From: Lawsonibacter sp.
Lineage (GTDB): Bacteria > Bacillota > Clostridia > Oscillospirales > Oscillospiraceae
Assembly: GCA_020025455.1 (NCBI GenBank)
Contig: JAHHSC010000068.1
Coordinates: 1 to 7,035, forward strand
DNA: 7,035 nucleotides
Direction: 5' to 3'
The translations under genes and the position numbers were made by a program. Below are positions 1 through 6,300 of this stretch, piece after piece. Position 1 is the first letter of the stretch, and each line of letters begins with the position of its first letter. A model generated the notes under the pieces. The model was not told the DNA's origin. It searched no databases and saw only the letters and a program-made list of their open reading frames with translations.

Positions 1-236
1 TTGTAGCTGCATGAGAGCCCAAGCCCTGTGCTGGGGCTGCTGCTGTCAAAGACAGAGGCGGGCACATAGAGAATGCTGCCTGACCAGAAGGGCATGGTGG
101 AGGACGTGAGCGGGAGCAGGTTATCGTTGATGGAGGTGAGGTAGATGTTGGAGGCGGAGGAGACAGGCAGGGGCAGTAAGGTCAGACACAGGGTCAGTAC
201 CAGCAGCAGGTGAGTAAAGCGGCGCATATGCTTCAT
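1..236 (-). CDS. Secreted protein with signal peptide, N-terminal fragment (gene runs off the window)
   Basis: Reading the minus strand from ATG at 236-234 gives 78 uninterrupted codons to the window edge. Residues 1-6 (MKHMRR) are basic, residues 9-22 are a leucine-rich hydrophobic core, and PLPVSSA at about 22-28 looks like a signal peptidase I region, so the product is probably exported. The mature part begins SNIYLTSINDNLLPLTSS and continues with MPFWSGSILYVPASVFD. This loosely resembles the N-terminal stalk or copper-amine-oxidase-N-like repeats of surface proteins in Clostridia, but that is a weak recollection and not a firm assignment. The start is supported by AAAGGAGG at 246-253, nine bases before the ATG; the alternative Met4 would be 18 bases away. 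A promoter lies at 274-302. Function unknown; only the N-terminus is visible. Confidence 0.75.
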   Translation of the reverse strand, partial: MKHMRRFTHLLLVLTLCLTLLPLPVSSASNIYLTSINDNLLPLTSSTMPFWSGSILYVPASVFDSSSPSTGLGLSCSY

Positions 237-273
237 TGTTCAGGGCCTCCTTTCCGCAATTCTTGTGCCATAA

Positions 274-302
274 ATTATAGCATAGTATAATCGCAGGAGC
301 AA
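274..302 (-). promoter_or_regulatory. Sigma-A-type promoter for the left-edge secreted-protein gene
   Basis: On the minus strand a perfect TATAAT (274-279) is preceded by TG one base upstream (extended -10). A weak -35, TTGCTC (297-302), lies exactly 17 bp away. Transcription would start near 267, giving a short leader with the ribosome binding site at 246-253. The terminator at 384-432 would insulate it from the upstream operon. A second TATAAT on the plus strand (286-291) has no gene downstream and is ignored. Confidence 0.55.
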
Positions 303-383
303 GGATGCACTTTCATTCGTTTTTAATGGGCCGTAAAGCATTTGGACAGCCAGAAGCGAGCTTGGAAGCAAGGGCCTGCCCTA

Positions 384-432
384 AAAAAAGACGCGTCCCG
401 GAACTTCTTCGGTTCCGAGACGCGTCTTTTTT
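384..432 (-). terminator. Rho-independent terminator of the metal-resistance operon (symmetrical)
   Basis: GACGCGTC (390-397) pairs with GACGCGTC (419-426). After a C/A mismatch, CGGAAC (399-404) pairs with GTTCCG (412-417) around a 7-base loop. On the minus strand the stem is followed by seven T (A run at 383-389), directly after the ATPase stop codon at 431-433, so it ends the ArsR-HMA-ATPase transcript. The T run at 427-432 on the plus strand means it could also stop transcription from the other side. Confidence 0.9.
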
Positions 433-2293
433 AAGTTTTATCCACAAGCATCCGGCTGGCGTTGAGAATGGCCAGTACCGTAACGCCCACGTCTGCAAAG
501 ACGGCCATCCACATATTGGCATAACCAAAGGCGGAGAGACCCAGCACCAGGAATTTGACACCCAGGGCAAAGATCACATTCTGACGCACCACCCGCAGGG
601 TCTTACGGGCAATCCGAATGGCCAGGGGAAGCTTGGAGAGGTCATCGTCCATGAGTACCACATCGGCGGCCTCAATGGCGGCATCGGAACCGAGCGCACC
701 CATAGCCACGCCCACGTCTGCACGGGACAGCACAGGGGCGTCGTTGATCCCGTCGCCCACAAAGAGCAGCTGTTCGCCGGGCTGCTTTTTTTTCAGAAGG
801 GCCTCCACACGGTCCACCTTGTCGCCGGGGAGCAGACCGGAGAAGATCTCGTCCAGGCCCAGCTGGTGGCCCACCTGGTTGGCAGCGGCAGGGGAGTCGC
901 CGGTGAGCATGACGGTCTTGCGAATACCGACCCGCTTCAAAGCGCGGAGGGCCTGGGCAGAGTGCTCCTTCACCTGATCGGCGGCCATGATATAGCCCCG
1001 GTAGACCCCGCTGACTGCTACATGGACCACGGCACCGGCTTCGGATGGGACCTCGGCGGATATACCGGCCTGAGCCAGCAGCTTGGCGCTGCCCGCCAGC
1101 ACCTCATGGCCGTCCACCAGAGCTTTTACGCCGTGCCCCGCAGTCTCCAGAATATTGGTAGCCCGCGCCAGATCCAGCCCCTCCGGGGCGGCGGCGACGA
1201 TGGCTTTGGCGATGGGATGGAGGCTGGCCTGTTCCGCCAAAGCGGCCAGGGTAAGCAGCTCCGTCTCATCCATGTCCACGGGGTGGACCGCGGTCACGGA
1301 GAAGGAACCGCTGGTCAAGGTGCCGGTTTTATCAAAAACGGCCACCTTCACATCGGCCAGAGCCTCCAGATAGTTGCCGCCCTTTACCAGAATACCCCGT
1401 TTGGAGGCACCGCCGATCCCGCCAAAGAAGGTCAGCGGGATCGAGATGACCAGCGCACACGGGCAGGACACCACAAGGAAAATGAGCGCGCGCTGGATCC
1501 ACATTTGGAAGGAACCAAGGCCGAGAAGAGGGGGGAGCAAAGCCAGAACCACTGCGGCGATGACCACGGAGGGGGTGTAGTACCGGGCAAACTTGGTGAT
1601 GAAGTGTTCCGCTTTGGCCTTCTTAGAGGAGGCATTTTCCACCAGCTCCAAAATTTTGGACACGGTGGACTCCTCAAAGGGCTTGCTTACCTGAACGCGA
1701 ATCAGACCGGACAGATTGATGCAGCCGCTAACCACGTCCTGACCGGGATTCACCTCACGGGGGAGAGACTCGCCGGTGAGGGCGGCGGTATCCAGTGTGG
1801 AGGACCCCTCCAGGATGACCCCGTCCAGAGGGATGCGCTCACCCGGCTTTACCAAAATCACGCCGCCCACAGGCACTTCCTCGGGGTCCACCTGGACCAC
1901 GGCTCCGTCCTGCTCAATGTTGGCAAAGTCGGGGCGGATATCCATGAGGGAGGCGATGGACTGACGGCTCCGGGCCACAGCCACGCTCTGAACCAGTTCG
2001 CCGATCTGATAGAACAGCATGACGGCAACGCCCTCCGGGTACTCACCGCAGCCAAAGGCACCTGCGGTCGCTACCGCCATAAGAAAGTTCTCGTCAAAAA
2101 TCTGGCCGTTGGCAATGTTGCGGACCGCGCGCCACAGCACATCCCAGCCAGCCAGACCGTAGGGAATCAAGTGGAGCAGCAGGCCGAGGGGACCTTCGGG
2201 CCCCCACAGCTCCAACAGCAGAAAGAGTACACCGGCCAGCACAATGCGCCGGAGCAGTTTCTTCTGCTTTTTAGAAAGAGAAGTATGGTTCAT
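431..2293 (-). CDS. cadA: Zn/Cd/Pb-exporting P1B-2-type ATPase lacking an N-terminal HMA domain
   Basis: A 620-residue membrane pump predicted to use ATP to expel Zn(II), Cd(II) or Pb(II) from the cytoplasm. All P-type signatures are present: actuator TGES at 173-176, transmembrane metal site CPC at 277-279, phosphorylated D321 in DKTGT, N-domain HP at 359-360 with GHG at 386-388, TGD at 464-466 and GDGINDAP at 513-520. Lys580 before the penultimate membrane segment and Asp601 in DVG of the last one match the conserved Lys and Asp of the ZntA/CadA subgroup and argue against a copper pump. About eight membrane segments are visible: four before residue 105, two at about 241-290 and two at about 570-613. 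Full CadA proteins exceed 700 residues because of N-terminal HMA domains. Here the sequence starts almost directly at the first membrane helix, and the HMA domain is a separate upstream gene overlapping by ATGA. With no strong Shine-Dalgarno of its own, translation is probably coupled. Zn versus Cd versus Pb preference cannot be decided from sequence. Confidence 0.93.
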   Translation of the reverse strand: MNHTSLSKKQKKLLRRIVLAGVLFLLLELWGPEGPLGLLLHLIPYGLAGWDVLWRAVRNIANGQIFDENFLMAVATAGAFGCGEYPEGVAVMLFYQIGELVQSVAVARSRQSIASLMDIRPDFANIEQDGAVVQVDPEEVPVGGVILVKPGERIPLDGVILEGSSTLDTAALTGESLPREVNPGQDVVSGCINLSGLIRVQVSKPFEESTVSKILELVENASSKKAKAEHFITKFARYYTPSVVIAAVVLALLPPLLGLGSFQMWIQRALIFLVVSCPCALVISIPLTFFGGIGGASKRGILVKGGNYLEALADVKVAVFDKTGTLTSGSFSVTAVHPVDMDETELLTLAALAEQASLHPIAKAIVAAAPEGLDLARATNILETAGHGVKALVDGHEVLAGSAKLLAQAGISAEVPSEAGAVVHVAVSGVYRGYIMAADQVKEHSAQALRALKRVGIRKTVMLTGDSPAAANQVGHQLGLDEIFSGLLPGDKVDRVEALLKKKQPGEQLLFVGDGINDAPVLSRADVGVAMGALGSDAAIEAADVVLMDDDLSKLPLAIRIARKTLRVVRQNVIFALGVKFLVLGLSAFGYANMWMAVFADVGVTVLAILNASRMLVDKT

Positions 2294-2511
2294 CGCATCA
2301 CAATCTCACAGTCGGGCTCAATCTTGGCGCAGACCTTCACGGCCTTCTGTACGATCTCGTCAAAGCGGGCATCGTCGGCTTCGATGGTGAGCTTCTGGGA
2401 CAGAAAATTGACGGATACGTTGGTGACGCCGTCCAGCTTGCGGATGCCGTCCTCCATTTTGGCGGCGCAGTTGGCACAGTCCAGATCAATCAGCTTATAG
2501 GTCTTTTTCAT
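2290..2511 (-). CDS. Stand-alone heavy-metal-associated (HMA) domain protein
   Basis: A 73-residue protein forming one HMA (ferredoxin-like, beta-alpha-beta-beta-alpha-beta) domain. The metal-binding loop is DLDCANCAAKME, with Cys12 and Cys15 as the CxxC pair, followed by the typical stretch DGVTNVSVNFLSQKLTIEAD. The aspartate before the CxxC is common in HMA domains attached to Zn/Cd ATPases. Two further cysteines, Cys61 and Cys68, lie near the C-terminus. It is soluble, with no signal or membrane segment. AGAGAGGAG at 2520-2528 lies eight bases before the ATG. It sits 29 bp after the regulator gene and its stop overlaps the ATPase start, so it most likely serves as the detached regulatory or metal-delivery domain of that pump. 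A general metal chaperone role is the alternative. Confidence 0.88.
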   Translation of the reverse strand: MKKTYKLIDLDCANCAAKMEDGIRKLDGVTNVSVNFLSQKLTIEADDARFDEIVQKAVKVCAKIEPDCEIVMR

Positions 2512-2540
2512 GTTGATTACTCCTCTCTGAATTTAAAATG

Positions 2541-2906
2541 TCACTCCTCGAGGTGCTCCATACCCTGATTTAGAATCCGGGCCACATGGTCGTCATCCAG
2601 GGAATAGAACACCGTTTTTCCATCACGACGGAATTTGACCAGCTTGCCCGACTTCAAAATGCGCAGCTGGTGGGAAACGGCACTCTGACTGACCCCGATG
2701 AGGGAGGCTAGATCACACACGCACAGTTCCGATTCGGACAAGGCGTATAAAATCTGGACCCGGGTGGAGTCGCCAAAGAGCTTGAACAGCTCTGCCAGGT
2801 CGTAGAGCTCTTCTTCGGGAGGCAGGTGGCCCCGCAGCTCGTTCAGGCGGTCTGGATGGTCGTTGGGGTGGCCGCCGCAGCAGGGGGCCGCAGGTTCATG
2901 TTGCAT
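2541..2906 (-). CDS. ArsR/SmtB-family metal-sensing repressor (CadC/SmtB-like)
   Basis: A winged-helix repressor of about 121 residues, probably binding the operator at 2923-2950 and releasing it on metal binding. Numbering from the start chosen here, the helix-turn-helix spans about residues 60-89 (ELCVCDLASLIGVSQSAVSH, then QLRILKSGKL), followed by the wing FRRDGKTVFYSL. The C-terminal helix has Asp105, His107, His118 and Glu121 with exactly the D-x-H...H-xx-E spacing of the alpha-5 zinc site of SmtB/CzrA. Cys62 and Cys64 in ELCVCDL, with an N-terminal Cys9-Cys10 pair in CCGGHPNDH, resemble the CadC alpha-3N soft-metal site. A start at 2912 would give 123 residues, but GAGGA (2913-2917) would then abut the ATG with no gap, while it stands six bases from the ATG at 2906. 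It is the first gene of the operon and is likely autoregulated. Confidence 0.92.
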   Translation of the reverse strand: MQHEPAAPCCGGHPNDHPDRLNELRGHLPPEEELYDLAELFKLFGDSTRVQILYALSESELCVCDLASLIGVSQSAVSHQLRILKSGKLVKFRRDGKTVFYSLDDDHVARILNQGMEHLEE

Positions 2907-2922
2907 GTACATTCCTCACTTT

Positions 2923-2950
2923 CAACACATGAGCATTTGTTCATATGTTG
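2923..2950. promoter_or_regulatory. ArsR/SmtB-type operator (imperfect 13-2-13 inverted repeat)
   Basis: Read on the minus strand, CAACATATGAACA is followed by AA and then TGCTCATGTGTTG. The two arms match at 11 of 13 positions when one is reverse-complemented. The core TGAACA-AA-TGCTCA resembles the 12-2-12 operators known for SmtB, CzrA and CadC. It begins at the predicted transcription start and lies between the -10 (2956-2961) and the regulator's start codon, where bound repressor would block transcription. Confidence 0.85.
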
Positions 2951-2955
2951 ATATG

Positions 2956-2984
2956 ATAGTAGCACTGGCCTGCCCATTTGTCAA
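2956..2984 (-). promoter_or_regulatory. Promoter of the ArsR-HMA-ATPase operon
   Basis: On the minus strand a perfect TTGACA (2979-2984) is followed after 17 bp by TACTAT (2956-2961), which has TG one base upstream (extended -10). Transcription would start near 2949, inside the edge of the operator. The leader to the ATG at 2906 is about 43 nt. Confidence 0.85.
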
Positions 2985-3128
2985 GCGGCAGAGGGAAAAA
3001 AAGGAGCCGAAAACAAAAAATTACAAGGAAAGGAACGTTTTCGTTCATATGGGCAAAAATCCCGGGCCATATATAGGTATTTCTGTATGGGTTTTCAGCA
3101 AAAGACCGAAAAAAATCCCGGTTAACGA
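2985..3128. other. Spacer between divergent promoters: AT-rich, with small palindromes and no convincing gene
   Basis: This part of the gene-free region (2907-3358) is A-rich. It contains a small palindrome, GAACG (3033-3037) with CGTTC (3042-3046) around TTTT, and the inverted repeat ATATGG (3047-3052) with CCATAT (3067-3072). An ATG at 3049 opens a 63-codon frame, but that frame runs through the PFOR promoter and leader hairpin and has no well-placed ribosome binding site, so I do not call it a gene. Confidence 0.5.
3055..3121. repeat. Pair of 11-bp direct repeats upstream of the PFOR promoter
   Basis: AAAAATCCCGG occurs at 3055-3065 and again, identically, at 3111-3121, with starts 56 bp apart. 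The second copy ends seven bases before the -35 hexamer at 3129. Position and spacing, a little over five helical turns, suggest possible binding sites for a regulator of the PFOR gene. No known regulator is recognised. Confidence 0.5.
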
Positions 3129-3157
3129 TTTACAAAACGATGCAATAGTGGTAAAAT
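3129..3157 (+). promoter_or_regulatory. Promoter of the PFOR gene
   Basis: TTTACA (3129-3134, five of six consensus bases) and TAAAAT (3152-3157, five of six) are separated by exactly 17 bp. TG one base before the -10 makes an extended -10 element. Transcription would start near 3164, giving a leader of about 195 nt before the PFOR start codon. It is the best promoter seen in the gap on this strand, and it fits a gene that must be highly expressed. Confidence 0.8.
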
Positions 3158-3180
3158 ACCATCAGTTAAATAAGTCTTTT

Positions 3181-3205
3181 CCGCTCCCCTCCTGTCGGGG
3201 AGCGG
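3181..3205 (+). repeat. Perfect 9-bp GC-rich hairpin near the 5' end of the PFOR leader
   Basis: CCGCTCCCC (3181-3189) pairs perfectly with GGGGAGCGG (3197-3205) around the 7-base loop TCCTGTC. T3179-T3180 can extend the stem with A3206-A3207. The T run lies before the stem on the plus strand and becomes an A run after the stem on the minus strand, so it is not a normal terminator in either direction. A role as a 5' mRNA stabiliser or part of a larger leader fold is possible. Confidence 0.75.
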
Positions 3206-3206
3206 A

Positions 3207-3283
3207 ACTGTCATGTACAGCCATAATCAATTACTTATAATTGATATAGGTAATTACTTGGGCCTGAGACCGTACATGACAGT
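3207..3283. repeat. Perfect 12-bp inverted repeat enclosing an AT-rich stem-loop
   Basis: ACTGTCATGTAC (3207-3218) and GTACATGACAGT (3272-3283) are exact reverse complements with 53 bp between them. Inside, ATCAATTA (3226-3233) and TAATTGAT (3238-3245) form an 8-bp stem with loop CTTA. AATTACTT occurs twice as a direct repeat (3229-3236 and 3252-3259). Next to the outer helix, GCC (3220-3222) can also pair with GGC (3261-3263). No target-site duplication is seen at the borders. Confidence 0.75.
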
Positions 3284-3358
3284 GGCCGCAGCAGGAAATA
3301 TGTGTACCAAGGGCGGGGGGACCCGTCCGCCGAATAAAGAAGAAAGTAGGGAACTTCT

Positions 3359-6300
3359 ATGGCAAGAAAATTCAAAACCATGGACGGCAACAATGCTGCG
3401 GCATATGTCAGCTACGCCTTCACGGAAGTGGCCGGCATTTACCCCATCACCCCGTCCAGCCCCATGGCCGACTATGTGGACCAGTGGGCCGCGCAGGGCC
3501 AGAAGAACATTTTCGGCACTACCGTTAAGGTGGCCGAGATGCAGTCTGAGGCCGGTGCCGCCGGTACCGTCCACGGCTCTCTGAACGCCGGTGCGCTGAC
3601 GACCACTTACACCGCTTCTCAGGGCCTTCTGCTGATGATCCCCAATATGTACAAGATCGCCGGCGAGCTGCTGCCCGCCGTGTTCCACGTCTCTGCCCGT
3701 ACCGTGGCTGCTCAGTCTCTGAACATCTTCGGTGACCACTCCGACGTTATGGCCTGCCGCCAGACCGGCTTTGCCATGCTGGCTGAGGGCAACGTGCAGG
3801 AGGTCATGGACCTGGCTCCCGTGGCTCACCTGGCTGCCATCAAGGGCCGCGTCCCCTTCATCAACTTCTTCGACGGCTTCCGTACCTCTCACGAGATCCA
3901 GAAGGTCGCTGTTTGGGATTACGAGGACCTGGCCGAGATGGTCGACATGGACGCTGTCGAGGCGTTCCGTGCCCGCGCGCTGAACCCCGAGCATCCCACG
4001 ATGCGCGGCTCTCACGAGAACGGCGATGTGTTCTTCCAGCACCGCGAGGCCTGCAACCCCTACTATGATGCCCTCCCCGAGATCGTGGAGGAGTACATGG
4101 GCAAGATCAACGCCAAGCTGGGCACCGACTATCAGCTGTTCAACTACTACGGCGCTCCCGATGCTGACCGCGTCATCATTGCCATGGGCTCCATCTGCGA
4201 CGTGGCGGAAGAGGTCATTGACTATCTGAACGCCAACGGCGAGAAGGTCGGCCTGGTCAAGGTCCGCCTGTATCGTCCGTTCCGCGCCGACAAGCTGATT
4301 GCTGCCATTCCCGCTACCTGCAAGAAGATTGCGGTTCTGGACCGTACCAAGGAGCCTGGCGCTCTGGGCGATCCTCTGTACATGGACGTGATCACCGCTC
4401 TGTCCCGTGCCAACATCACCGACAAGGTGGTCGTGGGCGGCCGCTACGGCCTGGGCTCCAAGGATACGCCTCCCCGCAGCGTGTTTGCTGTGTACGAGAA
4501 CCTGGCTCAGGACGCCCCCAAGAACAACTTCACCATCGGCATCGTGGACGACGTCACCAACCTGTCCCTGCCTGAGCACGATGTGGCCAACACCGCTGCC
4601 AGCGGCACCATCGAGTGCAAGTTCTGGGGTCTGGGCGGCGACGGTACCGTGGGCGCCAACAAGAACTCCATCAAGATCATCGGCGACCACACCGACAAGT
4701 ACGTGCAGGCTTACTTCCAGTACGACTCCAAAAAGACCGGCGGCGTGACCATCAGCCACCTGCGCTTCGGCGATAAGCCCATCAAGAGCCCCTACTACAT
4801 CAACAAGGCCGACTTCGTGGCCTGCCACAACCCCTCCTACGTGACCAAGGACTTCCCCATGGTCCGCGATGTTAAGCCCGGCGGCGTGTTTATGATCAAC
4901 TGCCAGTGGAGCGACGAGGAGCTGGCCCACCACCTGTCTGCCAACGCCAAGCGTTACATTGCTGAGAACAACATTCAGCTCTACACCATCAACGCCATTG
5001 ACCTGGCCCGCGAGATTGGCATGGGCAAGCGCACCAACACGATCCTGCAGTCTGCGTTCTTCACGCTGGCTAAGGTCATGCCTCAGGCTGACGCGATCCA
5101 GTACATGAAGGACGCTGCCACCAAGTCCTACCTGAAGAAGGGCCAGGACATTGTGGATATGAACCACAAGGCCATTGACCTGGGCGCCACCGCCTTCAAG
5201 AAGGTCGAAGTGCCTGCCGATTGGAAGAACGCGGTCGATGCTCCTGTGGAGCACACTCTGGCCGGTCCCGCCAAGCTGGTTGACATGGTCAAGAACATTC
5301 TGGACCCCGTGGACCGTATGGACGGCGACAGCCTGCCTGTTTCCGCGTTCGAGAAGCACGTGGATGGTACCTTCGAGCTGGGCGCTGCTGCCTACGAGAA
5401 GCGCGGCGTTGCCGTGACCGTGCCTACCTGGGACGCTGCTAAGTGTATCCAGTGCAACCAGTGCTCCTACGTCTGCCCCCACGCCACCATCCGTCCCTTC
5501 GCTCTTACCGAGGAGGAGGCCGCTCAGGCTCCCGCTTCCGCCAAGATCGTGGACGTCAAGGCCGGCAAGGGCAAGGGCGTGTACAAGTTCTCTCTGGCTG
5601 TCAGCCCCCTGGATTGTATGGGCTGCGCGGTCTGCGTAAACACCTGCCCCGTCAACGCTCTGACCATGGTCAACCAGGAGGAGGAGCTGGCTCAGCAGGA
5701 TGCCTTCGATTACATGGTCGCCAACGTGTCCGACAAGGATGATATGTCCGATCTGACCGTTAAGGGCAGCCAGTTTAAGAAGCCTCTGCTGGAGTTCTCC
5801 GGTTCCTGCGCTGGCTGTGCTGAGACTTCCTATGCCCGCCTGATCACCCAGCTGTTCGGCGATCGGATGTACATCTCCAACGCCACCGGCTGTTCCTCCA
5901 TCTGGGGCGGCCCCGCTGCTACTTCCCCCTACACCACCACGGCCGAGGGCAAGGGTCCCGCTTGGGCGAACTCCCTGTTTGAGGATAACGCCGAGCACGG
6001 CTTTGGTATGTATCTGGGCCAGAAGACCATTCGCGCCCGTCTGATCTCCAAGCTGGAGCAGATGGCTGCTGCCGAGCAGACCTCTGCCGAGACCAAGGCC
6101 CTGATCGAGAACTTCCTGAACACGGCCGAGGACGGCGAGGCCAACACCGCCGCCACCAAGGCTCTGATCCCCGCTCTGGAGGCCGCTGCCAAGGCTGGCT
6201 GCAGCCTTGCTTCTGAGGTCCTGAAGGAGAAGGAGTACCTGAACAAGAAGTCCGTGTGGATCTTCGGCGGCGACGGCTGGGCCTACGACATTGGCTTCGG

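Larger units (their letters stand above)
3164..3358 (+). promoter_or_regulatory. Structured 5' leader of the PFOR mRNA, candidate cis-acting RNA
   Basis: From the predicted start to the PFOR ATG the leader holds several helices in order. They are a perfect 9-bp hairpin (3181-3205), a perfect 12-bp long-range pairing (3207-3218 with 3272-3283) enclosing an 8-bp AT-rich stem-loop (3226-3245), and a GC-rich stem GGCGG/CCGCC (3312-3316 with 3327-3331). The last one sits about 17 bases before the ribosome binding site AGGG (3348-3351). GGCC at 3261-3264 could alternatively pair with GGCC at 3284-3287. No T run follows any helix, so a terminator-type switch is unlikely; control of translation or mRNA stability is more plausible. 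I do not recognise a known riboswitch or T-box consensus. The function is inferred from structure only. Confidence 0.5.

Noticed and set aside
2290..2330. Programmed frameshift producing an HMA-ATPase fusion
   Set aside because: The frames are offset by -1, but the stretch open in both frames before the HMA stop is only about four codons and contains no slippery heptamer. ATGA stop-start coupling explains the arrangement better.
305..2500. Plus-strand open frame of 731 codons opposite the ATPase and HMA genes
   Set aside because: It is antisense to two genes with complete family motifs, its product has no domain I recognise, and it runs through the terminator hairpin at 384-432.
3121..3135. 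Rex (NADH-responsive repressor) operator near the PFOR -35
   Set aside because: TTAACGATTTACAA has only fragments of the expected TTGTTAA-N4-TTAACAA-type palindrome and is not symmetrical enough to call.
3181..3205. Transcription terminator at the CCGCTCCCC/GGGGAGCGG hairpin
   Set aside because: No T run follows the stem on either strand; on the plus strand the T run precedes it.
3049..3240. Possible 63-codon small protein starting MGKNPGPYIG in the intergenic region
   Set aside because: It crosses the PFOR promoter and the leader hairpin, its nearest AGGA is about 14 bases away, and its composition is unremarkable. It is probably a chance frame.
3311..3332. T-box or ZTP-type riboswitch core around the G-rich/CCGCC segment
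   Set aside because: The run only superficially resembles the T-box antiterminator bulge. The rest of that consensus and any downstream terminator are missing, and the ZTP core is not present.
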